Shown here in pieces: positions 1 through 10,721 of a stretch of 64,000 bases of DNA. This DNA comes from Anthoceros angustus (lineage: Eukaryota > Streptophyta > Anthocerotopsida > Anthocerotales > Anthocerotaceae). Below the pieces are notes generated by a model. It was given only the letters and a program-made list of their open reading frames with translations, did no database searches and was not told where the DNA came from. A program made the translations under genes and the position numbers. Each line of letters starts with the position of its first letter. Within the stretch, counting starts at the first letter, position 1. The DNA is taken from NCBI GenBank assembly GCA_010909165.1, contig VJWM01000107.1, positions 310,001-374,000 of the forward strand, in the 5' to 3' direction.

Positions 1-140
1 CGCCCGCATTCTCTCATCCATCCAGTTCCCCACCATCTCCAAAGGCTCCCGCCTCCCACATCCGTGTTCCCCACCATCTCTCAGCCCCGCCTCCCACATC
101 CGTGTTCCCCACCATCTACGTTGCCTCCAAAGATCACTTG
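1..140. repeat. short direct repeats, window edge
   Basis: The phrase TTCCCCACCATCT recurs about three times in the first 120 bases, twice within a longer repeated phrase (near 57-79 and 94-116). It borders the large duplicated block that follows. No gene is visible. Confidence 0.5.
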
Positions 141-779
141 ACGGTGATGCCCCCCTGTTTGCCACCTTTCCTCCATCTTCCTTCTCTCCACTAGTATCTA
201 TGCCTTCCTTCCTGACATGGCCTTCACCTTCCACCAGCTTTCCCTTCCCCTTCTTCCCTGCAGTCATGCACACACATCACTTAGAGCTCACATCCTACAA
301 ACACCATAATATTCATACCGGCGGAATAATGTAAGCCGGTTATGAAAAAATTGCCACCGCTTGGTACTTTTCATACAGTTACTAATTCACGACAAACGCG
401 GCTCTTCGAAAGCACCTGCGCCTGTGCCAAGCAATCATTCAGATTGGGATTTCAATTTTGTCTCCAAGTTGTTTGAAATGAGGGTGCTAAGGTGTGGATG
501 TCAAAACGCAATGCTCGCTTATAAGTAGAGTACGTCAGACATATATTCAAAATAGGCCTCATGGCCGACACATAACAACTTAGTACTGGAAGATCCGGGA
601 TGACAAGAACTCCAAAGATACCTACTACATACAAAGGTACAGAATAATAAAATGTTTTGGCCACCTAAGGAAGTTCAGGTCCAAGATTCAATCGCACACA
701 AAACCGGCTACACTATCGGAACTAAGGTCACGTTTCTAAGACGCTTTTGTCCGCCTCTCAAAGTGTCAACATCCATCAT

Positions 780-1623
780 CGCCGGGCGCCATCATCTTCC
801 TTCCCGTCAACTTCAGAGGTTGAGTACCATATAGCGTCCAGTGTCTGTTGCTCCTCATCGAGAGGGTCTCCAGTCCTTTCTTTCATTCTCTTCGACCCTA
901 GGGGCACAATTTGAGCCTTCCCAATATCCTTCTCGCCACGCAAACCTCCTTGGCCTGAATTGAGATGGACCTCGACGATGCGGCTCGTGTGTCGCCTCCT
1001 CCTCCGCATCCGGCAAGATTCATCCATGTACATGTTGTGGAATGAATTCTGCACATGCATCCAATATCCATTCCCCTTCCTTGGAGAATGTCTTGATAAG
1101 CTTCATCATCAAACCTAAAGGCCGTAGGGTAGGGGCAGACAACAAGTTTGTCAAGTGAATGGTATACCAGCTTTTTCACAACAGTATGGTGGGCAATCAT
1201 CGACCGACCATCATTGAAAGTGCCCTGCAAAGCATTAGGTAACATGACAGCCCGCTGCAACTCAGAGCTTTTCTTCAGACCCCAACCGACAATGACATAC
1301 TCCACCGTATCGAACCCACCCTTGTCGTTGTTGACATTTGTCTTGTCCCACACAAATGAAACAAGTCCACGCCTCTGGCACCACTTCCGCATAGGCTCCA
1401 CACAATATGTGAATCTTCCACACCATGCATTATGATCATCCCGAAATCCTCGCATTCGTTAAGTATTGGAAGGAATGCAAAACATTACCCACTTGCCAAG
1501 CATCAAACCTTCCATCCTTAGGGCCCTTGTCGAATCCACGTGGGACATCCATCACAAGCAAAAGTACCTCCTCTTCCTCACAAAACCTCGCATATCCCGG
1601 ACATCTCGAGCATGAATCGACAT
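780..1623 (-). pseudogene. decayed ORF, copy A (possible N6-methyltransferase-like fold)
   Basis: Minus-strand reading frame matching the one in copy B (2759-3585). It reads through phrases such as WDKTNVNNDKGGFDTVEYV and VGWGLKKSSELQRAV, then RFDDEAYQDILQG. Relative to copy B it has lost two bases near 1396, which shifts the frame just before EPMRKW, but it keeps a glutamine codon where copy B has a stop. The order of motifs (a hydrophobic strand ending in DVPRGFD, then MHG, then WDKTN, then EYVIVGWG) resembles the DPPW, W.KTN and EH.L.G blocks of MT-A70-type adenine methyltransferases. That assignment is inference from motif order only. The frame is not intact, so no product is expected. 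Confidence 0.5.
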
Positions 1624-2758
1624 CGCACTTTTTCTCCGATCAGGATGTTGAATTGCAACCGCCCTCTTCTATGTCCCTATCTGCGAGCTCCGTTGCTCAT
1701 CCTTCAAGCCCTTCCATGTGTTGACCTCATAAATAAAAGCTGAAAGTTTTCGTGGTACTTGTGAGGACTTCAATGTCTTTTGTTGCTGCACAAAAGCAGG
1801 TTGTTTGTCGATATTAATGGGAGAGGGACTTCACGGCATGCCCTCCCGCAATAGGCCTCGGGTTCGATCCGGGGGTAAGGGCGGCATGCGGCCCTCCTCG
1901 GGCTACCTCAAGATACGCACACAGGCATCGGCGCCCCAGCGAATATGGAAAATCGGGCGTGGGAAGGAGGAAGGAAGAACAGATAATATTTTAAGCGGTG
2001 AATATACATCAAGCGACTTTGACGTGAATATACGCAAACGGGTTTCGATGGGCATTGAAATGCGATTCAAGACCCTAAACACGCCGTAAGTGACACACCT
2101 AGGCGCCGCATGCCGCCTCCCTCGTGCTACCCTCAAGATAGACGCCCAACTTCCCATACAGGCCGGTGATGCCCCTGCTTGCCACCTTTCCTCCATCTTC
2201 CTTCTCCACTAGTATCTATGCCTTCCTTCGACATGGCCTTCACCTTCCACCGCCTTCCTTCCTTCTTCCCCGCAGTCATGCACACACATCACTTAGAGCT
2301 CACATCCTACAAACACCATAATATTCATACCGGAATAATGTGTTTATGAAAAATTGCCACCGCTTGGTACTTTTCATACAACATTAATTCACGACAAACG
2401 CGGCTCTTCGAAAGCACTGCTACTGTGCAAGCAATCATTGGGATTTCAATTTTGTCTCCAAGTTGTTTGAAATGAGGGTGCTAAGGTGTGGATGTCTGAA
2501 ACTGCCGCTTATAAGTAGAGTACGTCTGTCATATGTTCAAAATAGGCCTCATGGCGGACACATAACAACTTAGTAATCGAAGATCCGGATGACAAGAACT
2601 CCAAAGAGCGCTACATACAAAGGTACATACGAAAATGTTTTGGCCACCTAAGGAAGTTCGGTCCAAGATTCAATCGCACAAAACCGGCTACACTATCGGA
2701 ACTAAGGTCACGTTTCTAAAACGTTCTTTGTCTGCCTCTCCGAAAGTGTCAACATCCA

Positions 2759-3585
2759 TCATCGGGCGTCATCATCTTCCTTCCGCCAACTTTGAGGTTG
2801 AGTACCATATAGCCCGGTCCTGCCCTCATCGAGAGGGTCTCCAGTCCTTTCTTTCATTCTCTTGACCCTAGGGGCACAATTTGAGCCTTCCCAATATCCT
2901 TCTCGCCACGCAAACCTCCTTGGCCCGAATTGAGATGGACCTCGACGATGCGGCTCGTGTGTCGGCTCCTCCTCCGCATCCGGCAAGATTATATCCATGT
3001 ACATGTGGAATGAATTCTGACATGCATCCAATATCCATTCCCTTCCTTGGAGAATGTCTTGATAAGCTTCATCATCAAACCTAAAGGCCATAGGGTAGGC
3101 GGACAACAAGTTTGTCAAGTGAATGGTATACTTTTTCACAACAGATGGTGGGCAATCATCGACCGACCATCATTGAAAGTGCCCTGCAAAGCATCAGGTA
3201 ACATGACAGCCCGCTGCAACTCAGAGCTTTTCTTCAGACCCCAACCGACAATGACATACTCCACCGTATCGAACCCACCCTTGTCGTTGTTGACATTTGT
3301 CTTGTCCCACACAAATGAAACAAGTCCACGCCTCTAGCACCACTTCCGCATAGGCTCCTGCACAATATGTGAATCTTCCACACCATGCATTATGATCATC
3401 CTGAAATCCTCGCATTCAGTTAAGTATTGGAAGGAATGCAAAACATTACCCACTTGCCAAGCATCAAACCTTCCATCCTTAGGGCCCTTGTCGAATCCAC
3501 GTGGGACATCCATCACAAGCAAAAAGTACCTCCTCTTCCTCACAAAACCTCGCATATCCCGGACATCTCGAGCATGAATCGACAT
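2759..3585 (-). pseudogene. decayed ORF, copy B (possible N6-methyltransferase-like fold)
   Basis: Second copy of the same frame. From an ATG at 3585 it runs MSIHARDVRDMRGF, then LLVMDVPRGFDKGP and HIVQEPMRKWC, and stops at a TAG near 3336. Copy A has CAG (Gln) there. Beyond the stop the homologous frame continues (WDKTN, VGWG) with further shifts to about 2759. The N-terminal half absent from copy A's frame is readable here, so the two copies decayed independently after duplication. It may be the coding part of a mobile element. It could also be a host gene fragment carried in a repeat. Confidence 0.5.
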
Positions 3586-4125
3586 CGCACTTTTTCTCCG
3601 ATCAGGATGTTGAATTGCAACCGCCCTCTTCTATGTCCCTATCTGCGAGCTCCGTTGCTCATCCTTCAAGCCCTTCCATGTGTTGACCTCATAAATAAAA
3701 GCTGAAAGTTTTCGTGGTACTTGTGAGGACTTCAATGTCTTTTGTTGCTGCACAAAAGCAGGTTGTTTGTCGATATTAATGGGAGAGGGACTTCACGGCA
3801 TGCCCTCCCGCAATAGGGCCTCGGGTTCGATCCGGGGGTAAGGGCGGCATGCGGCCCTCCTCGGCTACCTCAAGATACGCACACAGGCATCGGCGCCCCA
3901 AGCGGAATATGGAAAATCGGGCGTGGGAAGGAGGAAGGAAGAACAGATAATATTTTAAGCGGTGAATATACATCAAGCGACTTTGACGTGAATATACGCA
4001 AACGGGTTTCGATGGGCATTGAAATGCGATTCAAGACCCTAAACACGCCGTAAGTGACACACCTAGGCGCCGCATGCCGCCTCCCTCGTGCTACCCTCAA
4101 GATAGACGCCCAACTTCCACACGGC

Positions 4126-4345
4126 CGTGGCGCCCCAAGCGGAATATGGAAAATCGGGCATAGGAAGGAGGAAGGAAGAACAGATAATATTTTAAGCGGT
4201 GAATATACATCAAGCAGCTTTTGACGTGAATATACGCGAAACGGGGTTTTCGATGGGCATTGAAATGCGTATTCAGCTGCTGAAGACCCTAAACACGCCG
4301 TAAGTGACACACCTAGGCGCCGGCATGCCGGGGCCCAAGTCATGC
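4126..4345. repeat. third copy of the ~190-bp end module
   Basis: The module found at the end of both 2-kb copies (about 1931-2104 and 3893-4070) occurs a third time here. It again starts near GCGGAATATGGAAAATCGGG and ends near GCCGTAAGTGACACACC. This copy has extra bases (GCAGC, AAACGGGG, CAGCTGCTGA) that the other two lack. Confidence 0.75.
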
Positions 4346-4842
4346 CCAAACGTTACGTGCCTTGGGCGCCGCATGCCGGCATCCAAGATTCATGGCCTTT
4401 GGCAATGAATGCTGGACGTTGACAAACACCCTCCTTCTGCTGAGAAACTACCTGAACTGTAATGGCTTCTCGGACTGCTCAACATCTGTTAGACACCCTA
4501 GGCTAGTGGCTAAGAAACCACCTGAACTGTGATGGCTTCTCCGGACTGGCTATTAAAAAGAAGGAGCATGGGGGAGCATAAGGGCATGAAGAAGAAGAAG
4601 AAGAAGAAGAAGAAGAATGAGGGCATGAGGGCGCCGGCATGCCGGCGCCCTTACTTCAACATTAGTTTGTGCTTCCAATTAGTTGTGTGGAAAAAAGTTA
4701 ATGAAGTGGTAACGCCCGAAAGTTGTGAACAAGAGGCCTCGGGTTCAAGTCTTCTTTAAAGGCGCCGGCATGCCTTTAAAGGTAAACTTTCCTTGGGTTC
4801 AAGTCTTCTTTTAAGGCGTCGGCATGCCGGCGCCCTTTAAAG
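4316..4842. repeat. recurrent GC palindrome GGCGCCGGCATGCCGGCGCC
   Basis: A perfect palindrome sits at 4629-4650 (core GGCGCCGGCATGCCGGCGCC). Imperfect or half copies occur near 4316, 4364, 4761 and 4816, and shorter GGCGCCGCATGCC forms occur near 2102 and 4066. Several are joined to TTTAAAGG. The spacing is irregular, so this is a dispersed short palindrome and not a simple satellite. Confidence 0.7.
4588..4617. repeat. (GAA)10 microsatellite
   Basis: Ten uninterrupted GAA units. The Lys/Glu-rich frame through them is not supported as a gene. Confidence 0.9.
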
Positions 4843-4844
4843 GT

Positions 4845-5412
4845 AAACTTTCCCTATTGTGTAGGCTTTAAAGGTAAGCTTTTCCTATTGTGTACAGAAT
4901 AGATAATGTGGATTGAAATGAGAGCACAAGAAAAGTGATAGATGATTGGTTTGGTTTAAAATTCCTTATCTGCTTTCTAAACTTTCCCTAACTTTCCTAT
5001 TGTGTAGGCTTTAAAGGTAAGCTTTTCCTATTGTGTATGAATAGATAATGTGGATTGAAATGAGAGCAAAAGTGATAGATGATTGGTTTGGTTTAAAATT
5101 CCTTATCTGCTTTTCCTATTGTGTAGGCTTTAAGGTAAGCTTTTCCTATTGTGTGTAGGCTTTAAAGGTAAGCTTTTCCTATTGTGTACAGAATAGATAA
5201 TGTGGATTGAAATGAGAGCACAGTAAAAGTGATAGATGATTGGTTTGGTTTAAAATTCCCTTATCTGTTTTCCCGTAAACTTTCCCTATTGTGTAGGCTT
5301 TAAAGGTAAGCTTTTCCTATTGTGTACAGAATAGATAATGTGGATTGAAATGAGAGCACAGTAAAAGTGATAGATGATTGGTTTGGTTTAAAATTCCCTT
5401 ATCTGTTTTCCC
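4845..5412. repeat. AT-rich tandem repeat, ~125-bp unit
   Basis: About four copies of a unit holding CTATTGTGTAGGCTTTAAAG, then AGAATAGATAATGTGG, GATAGATGATTGGTTTGG and a TTAAAATTCC tail. Copies start near 4850, 4998, 5145 and 5284. Some carry a truncated extra piece (CTTTTCCTATTGTGTAGGC). No coding potential was seen. Confidence 0.8.
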
Positions 5413-7000
5413 TTTGATAGCACTAATCCATGAAGAAGGTGGGACTCGACAAGTACAAAACACACACCACACGCATGCAAACGGCAATTGCATTCCATGA
5501 TTTCGGGAAGATGGAAACAGGGACTCTCACCGCTGCATGTTGAATTTCCATTGTCATCTCCAATACTTATTACACCCCCCTCAAAACCGTTTTTCCAAAA
5601 CCATATACCCTTTATGTACTGAATGAATAGCAAAAGGCCTATCCCGTGGCCTCTTCGCTGCCACCAATAGAGTGTCATGTATGGGCATCATTTCAAGGTA
5701 AATGTGTGCCTACCGAGGCTGTATATCCCTTTTTCAGCCCAACTCATGGCATGTTCCCGGCTTCCTACACACACAGCAACCGTACTTTTAAAACATTTTT
5801 TGTGGAAAATGGCAGGAACAGGCGTTTCGTGCCCACGTTCCCGCCGGTTACCAGTATCTTCATTGGAAAAGTCGCTTCCTGTTTATTCCGACGGTATGAA
5901 TATTATGGTATTTACATATCACCACGTCGCACCAACCAGTCAACTCCTCATTCTCCACCCAACCTCCAGACAACCGCTCACACCATGTACACTCCACCAC
6001 GCCCATGCAGCAAGACAACACGGCAATGACGCTGCCTAGTGGCTTACGCCAACCGCTCCATCAATTCTCCAATTTCGTGTAGTGGCAATGTAGTGATGTC
6101 CGTCTCCACCTCATCATCCGCCATCTCCACATCTCGCCTTGCTCGCGCTTTCCCCATCATTCACGCCACGTGTCCTTCTCCTCACCGTCCTCTTGACCAT
6201 CATATGCACGCTCCTTGGCCCGCCTCCGCAACCACCTCCTCCGAGACCGCCCACCCTGTGGCAGCAGCCTCCCTCCACAGGCATCCTCCTCCCACGTTGT
6301 TGGGGTTGTCCATCGCCACCCAACAAGGTCCACAAGACCAATGGCCTCTCTCGCCACCACACTGGCCTCTTGGGCAGCACCACCATGCTCCTCCAATCAC
6401 CACAGTCCTCTTTCTCCGGACTCACGCCAAATTCCTCCTCCCCTCCGGATGTCACGGCCCTGGCAGATGCCTCCTCTGAAAGTTTTGGATTCTCTCCTGC
6501 AGCAAACAACTCCAGCGTTAGCTTCCCACCTACTAGAGACACCCACTCCCCTTGCGGCCGCTTTCTCTCAGCATCGTCCTCCTCTTTGGCAGTAGACTCC
6601 ACTGTTGTTGGAAGTTGCTCCTCCAAAGACCAATGGCCTCTCTCGCCGCCCGCCCACGATGATCATCCATCCTCTCCACTTCAGTCGAATCCGCATTCTC
6701 CACCTCACTTGCCGTGCTAGGACCATCCTTCGCCGTGCTTCCATCCAAGCGTTGTGCCGCTTTGTCCGGCACCAGCGCCAGGTCTCGTTGCTCTTGGCCA
6801 TTTTCCCGGCTTCCAGCACTCTCACTATCGACCGTAGCGCAAACGGCTGTCGATGAGCCCCCCCTCCTCTCCTACTTCCGAGCCAGCCACCTTTTGGGCA
6901 CCGACATCCAAGGCACGGATGGTCGGGATTTGTTGCAGGCTTTAGCGAACAGCCTCAGCCAAATATTCAAAGTCAACGTCCCAAACCAGGGGTGTCGGGT
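5413..7000. other. no recognised gene; C-rich low-complexity stretch
   Basis: From 6040 to 6850 the plus strand is rich in CCT/CAC, giving long Ser/Pro-rich frames on one strand and Gly/Glu-rich frames on the other. Three or more overlapping frames are open at once, as expected from composition and not from selection. No family was recognised. Confidence 0.5.
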
Positions 7001-7196
7001 GAAGAAGGGGACTACGTGGCATGCCATGCCAATCGGCTCCTTGCCTTGCCATGCCACCTTCCCCGCTACTGCGGTTTGTAATCGTCGGTGAAGAAGGGGA
7101 CTACGTGGCATGCCATGCCAACTGGCTCCTTGCCTTGCCATGCCACCTTCCCCGCGCGCTACTTCGTGTTTGTGCACTTTCGTGCACAAACACGAA
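7001..7196. repeat. direct repeat pair followed by a hairpin
   Basis: A block of about 63 bp beginning GAAGAAGGGGACTACGTGGC and ending CCACCTTCCCCGC occurs near 7000 and again near 7090. It is followed by a perfect inverted repeat with 15-bp arms at 7163-7177 and 7182-7196 (TTCGTGTTTGTGCAC) and a 4-base loop. Confidence 0.75.
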
Positions 7197-7235
7197 ACCT
7201 TCCTTGTCCACGTATGCCATCACTACTAGGAAAAG

Positions 7236-7660
7236 TATACTTTTACTAATTGCAGTTTTACAACAGGGGTGCATTTTACCACGACTGCCCATTTTACTAC
7301 GTCAATTGAAGGCACCGTTTCAAGTCCATGTATTATTTTCAAGTATAGCCTCGAATTTACTAAACCTCATTCCAACTTTACTAGGCTTGTTTTGCCAAAG
7401 GCGCAACGGTGACGTGGCAAAAACAAAATGGATTTTACTACGGGCACTTGTTACTTACAATGTAGCTTATGGACGTTACAACGATGGCATGTTTGTTTAC
7501 TACGGGCCATCAATTTACTACGTGACTTTCTCCATTACAACGGGTTCTTTTACAACATGCCAATGGTATTTTACAACATCCCATAGTTTACTACACACCG
7601 TAGGGTTTTCAACAAGACCCTTTACGACTAGACACCGTCGTTTACAACAAAGACTAATTT
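7236..7660. repeat. left subterminal repeats of the CACTA element
   Basis: About fifteen short units such as TTTACTACGGG, TTTTACAACAGG and ATTACAACGG lie at irregular spacing. In this superfamily the subterminal repeats are transposase-binding sites. Here that role is inferred from position and pattern. Confidence 0.75.
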
Positions 7661-8125
7661 AGAATGGGTTTTGATGATAACCCACATCTTTTACCCTAAA
7701 AGAAAAAAGTAGAGGTAACTGGGTGTACATCGATTCTGACTTGGGCTAGGCCGACCCTAAACGAGAACAAGCGGGACATGCTGAAAAATCCTCCATATGC
7801 ATCCACATCCCTATGCATCCATATTTTCTTCAAAGACAACGCTTTTCCACGTGGTCCCGACAACCACTTTATTGTCATACAAAAAGTTTGAATTAGTTTG
7901 GGTGACACAAGGGTAAAGGGATCATCTTGAACTCGTAGAAGGATAACAAGATCTAGGGTTCACTATGTGCATTCCAGAATTGTCCTTCTTCAATCCCTTG
8001 TTGTGATCATTTGCATCCTCATAAACTAGTTTGAACCACTTAACCTTTAAAAAATTTACAACCCAAAGTCAACCTTTAAAATTTTCTGCACTATTCCCAC
8101 ATATGGCCGAGGAGAAGTATGGCCG

Positions 8126-8275
8126 AGGATTAGGGTTTGGGTCAAATTAACCTTGGCCTTCGAAAATCGAGTTGAATATGTCGGATGAGGGTTAGGGTTT
8201 GGTTAAAGTAACCTTGGGCTTCGGATTCGCATGGAATATGCTAGCTTGAGGTCTAGGGTTCGGGTAAAGTCCTAT
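8126..8275. repeat. three degenerate ~60-bp repeats with TTAGGGTTT
   Basis: Inside the CACTA element, three units read roughly (G)AGG-TTAGGGTTTGGGT-AA-TAACCTTGG-CTTCG-GAATATG. Each contains a telobox-like TAGGGTT core. They are too diverged to be telomeric repeats. Confidence 0.55.
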
Positions 8276-8383
8276 TATCACCGATATCCAAGGAAGAAGA
8301 AGGCTATAAATGCAATGATAATGTGCTAATTCACCAAGCCATATCCAGGGTTTGAGCTCCATTCCCACCAGAGCAAAAACATC

Positions 8384-8623
8384 ATGCAAAAACACGCACT
8401 GGCGAGTGCTGCGAAATTCCTGCTCAACCTAATGGCGGGAAGTCCTGACTATGAGTCATTTCCGCCGGCGTTTCACACCGCGGTCAAGGGAGAGACGCTG
8501 TACAAGTGTATGGAAAACCCTTCGTCTCGTATCATGACTCAGAGAGGCAAGCCCGCACCAGAATCGCTGACGCCAGCCATGGCCGCCACGCTAAACCCTG
8601 GAGATGGAGATGGAGGCAGCTAG
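8384..8623 (+). pseudogene. captured first-exon-like fragment (unknown family)
   Basis: An ATG-started frame of 79 codons (MQKHALASAAKFLLNLMAGS...) within the CACTA element. It reads as an ordinary mixed-composition protein, unlike the low-complexity frames nearby, and ends in a Gly/Asp-rich tail. I do not recognise it. It may be the start of the same captured gene as the fragment at 9390-10060. Confidence 0.3.
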
Positions 8624-9389
8624 TCGTCGAAGTCGCGCCAAGGAGAGTGCCTGCAGCTATCTTAGAAACTCAAGTGCTTTCGTTGTTCCAGCCAGATTTG
8701 GGCTCAAGGGTTGCAAGGATTGATGTTTCTGTGTCCCGCTGCAGTGCCAGGTGCGACTTACCCGACTCCAAGCTGCCTGGTGCAGGCAGCCCATCAACAA
8801 AGTCGTTCCCACGACTCCTAGAAACCTGCACGTGAGCAGATTTCATGTCACTTCGACGACTAACTGCGAGATCTGAGTGCGTCTGGGCTTAGAGCAGGTG
8901 GCTACGCACCCACAGCAAGGCACCACCTCCCCGCCTCACTAGCCGCAGCAGCGTTGCAGCCACAGCAACGCTGATCCAACAAGTTTGGGGTTTCCAACCT
9001 TCCAGGGGTCATAGCGCCCGCGTTACAGGTCGGTTGCCGTTGATTCTTATACCAAACTGCTCGCCTTGATGAGGCGAGTCTAATGGTATACTGTGTGTCC
9101 AATTTGGAGCCCTATCCAGGGACTGATTGCGTTTGAAAGTTTCGAACAGCAGGGTTTTGCTCTTGCTGCATTTGCTTTGATTTTCAATCTGGCATCGCGA
9201 GTGAGCGAGGCCGTGTGCTACAAGCTTTGCATGTGAGCTGGAGTTTTGCTGTGCTGTGTTTCTCAATCCTAGGGCAGACATAGGGGACCGAGGTGCTGCC
9301 GCATGATCAAAGCAGTTGAACTTTCTATTTTGTGCTAGGGAGGAGGGTGCCATGAAGAGGGTGAAGGATACAGGTAGCAATACCTACAC

Positions 9390-10060
9390 ATGCTTTGGCC
9401 ATGGGGGCAGCGTGGTTTTCTGGATAGGTTCAGAGGAAAGTTTGGGAGGGAGCCAACCGTGGATGAGATCAGAGCTGTTGGTATAGTTCACGGAAATTGG
9501 CTGGCGAAGCTGCGAGCGTTTTGGATGAATTCCAAAATCACAAGTCCTGCTTTGGGTCCACAGGTTAACTCACCGAGGGGGATTGACACTGCTATTAACG
9601 TGTGAAACCAGTTGGTTGAGGCAGGTTACCCAACCGATGAATGTGATACCCAATCATGGGGCTTGGCTTATAAAGTTGAAAGAGTTTTGGATGCAGTCTG
9701 GAACTAGAACTCCAGCTTTGGGTCTGCAAGTGGACTCAAAGGGGCAGAAGGACAAGGCGATTAATGTGTGGACCTTGTTGAAGGATGCAGGCTATTCCAT
9801 CAAGGAGTGCGATGAGAAGGTCATGGAGGCCATCCTAAAGCAGAATGTCATAGATGACGGTGGATGGTGGGGCATTATCTTCCCGCAAAGTTGCAAGACA
9901 AGCTGAGGATGCTTGAGCATGATTCTGGTTAGGTCGTTGTCCAGGACTATTGTGTCTATTTTGTGATAGCCTGAAGTTCTGTGAACTTGAACTGATTTAA
10001 GTTCGTGGTTCTCTTTTGCAGGTGGCAAACCTTTGGGGCACGGTCTTTGAGTTGAGGTGC
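9390..10060 (+). pseudogene. captured gene fragment with a doubled domain, inside CACTA
   Basis: Two related segments follow each other. The first contains WLAKLRAFWMNS, PALGPQVNS and DTAINV and then meets TGA. The second contains WLIKLKEFWMQS, PALGLQVDS and DKAINVWTLLKDAGY, then ECDEKVMEAIL and DDGGWW. After GGWW a one-base shift is needed to continue as LPAKLQDKLRMLEHDS, followed by an intron-like gap from GT near 9929 to TTTTGCAG at 10020. So the element holds genomic DNA from a spliced gene with a tandem domain. The stop and the shift mean that it is broken. I do not recognise the family. Confidence 0.5.
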
Positions 10061-10149
10061 TGGGTGGAGAAAATTCTTAGATGCCCGTGTAGCATGTAGG
10101 GGGCTGGGAGTCTAATATATTGTAGGATGTAGGTGCAATCCCGAATTCG

Positions 10150-10708
10150 GTACCCCATAACCCACACACCCGCCTAGCACTCCTTCATTTTACTACAACA
10201 GAGTGCACTTTACTACAGCAATATAAATCCGTATTTACTTTACTACGGTCCTGATTACATCAGATTTTTACTACGCGCCTTATTTTGCAGCCAGGTGTTT
10301 TACAACGGCCCGTTATAACTACAGTTCACTGATTAACCTAACCATGGTTACATAACTATGGTTTATAAACTACTGTTATTTAACTTCAGTTAATAAACTT
10401 GAGTTAATTCACATTGGTTACTTAACCATATTTTATTAACCACGATTACAATTGTTGTAAATGCCGTTGTAGATCACTGTAGTAATTGTTGTTGTAAAGT
10501 GAACTGTAGTTAAACCCTAACTGATGTACGGTCAACTCCGTAAAGTATATCGTATGTATATCACATACGAATACGGTATATAGCCATGGTATACGGTGTG
10601 AAGACATTACCACGGAAATTAACGCTATGTGTTTACAACGGGCATTTTACTACAGGTGTAGTAATTCTGTAGTAATATCCGTAGTAAATTCCGTTGTAAA
10701 GGACACGT
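10150..10708. repeat. right subterminal repeats of the CACTA element
   Basis: A dense array of TTTACTACAAC, TTTACTACGG, GTAGTAAA and GTTGTAAA units, with a stretch of TTAACCATGG/TTAATAAAC-like palindromic units between 10320 and 10450. The orientation inverts toward the right end, mirroring the left subterminal zone. Confidence 0.75.
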
Positions 10709-10721
10709 TTTCCTAGTAGTG

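Larger units (their letters stand above)
141..4125. repeat. 2-kb tandem duplication (two copies)
   Basis: Two head-to-tail copies of about 2.0 kb lie at roughly 141-2161 and 2162-4125. Both begin with CGGTGATGCCCC and run through the same order of sequence, including the same decayed minus-strand reading frame and the same end module with GTAAGTGACACACCTAGGCG. The copies differ mostly by many 1-4 base insertions or deletions and few substitutions. That pattern suggests decay in non-coding DNA, or assembly of noisy reads. No terminal inverted repeats or target-site duplication were seen, so the element type is unknown. Confidence 0.85.
7221..10721. mobile_element. CACTA (EnSpm-type) DNA transposon, non-autonomous
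   Basis: The element starts CACTACTAGGAAAA at 7221 and ends with the exact inverse, TTTTCCTAGTAGTG, at 10721. It is flanked by the 3-bp direct repeat CAT (7218-7220 and 10722-10724). CACTA termini with a 3-bp target-site duplication define this superfamily. Both subterminal zones are packed with short variants of TTTACTACGG and TTTACAACGG, in opposite orientation at the two ends, which is also typical. At 3.5 kb it is too short for a full transposase gene, and none was seen. It carries fragments of an unrelated gene inside. Both ends look intact, so it could be moved by a transposase made elsewhere. Confidence 0.92.

Noticed and set aside
6114-6720. Overlapping long frames on both strands (193 and 170 codons)
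   Set aside because: The plus strand is C-rich with few possible stops. The products are low-complexity and antiparallel to each other.
8126-8275. Interstitial telomere repeats
   Set aside because: Only single TTAGGGTTT cores occur in three ~60-bp units. There is no tandem TTTAGGG array.
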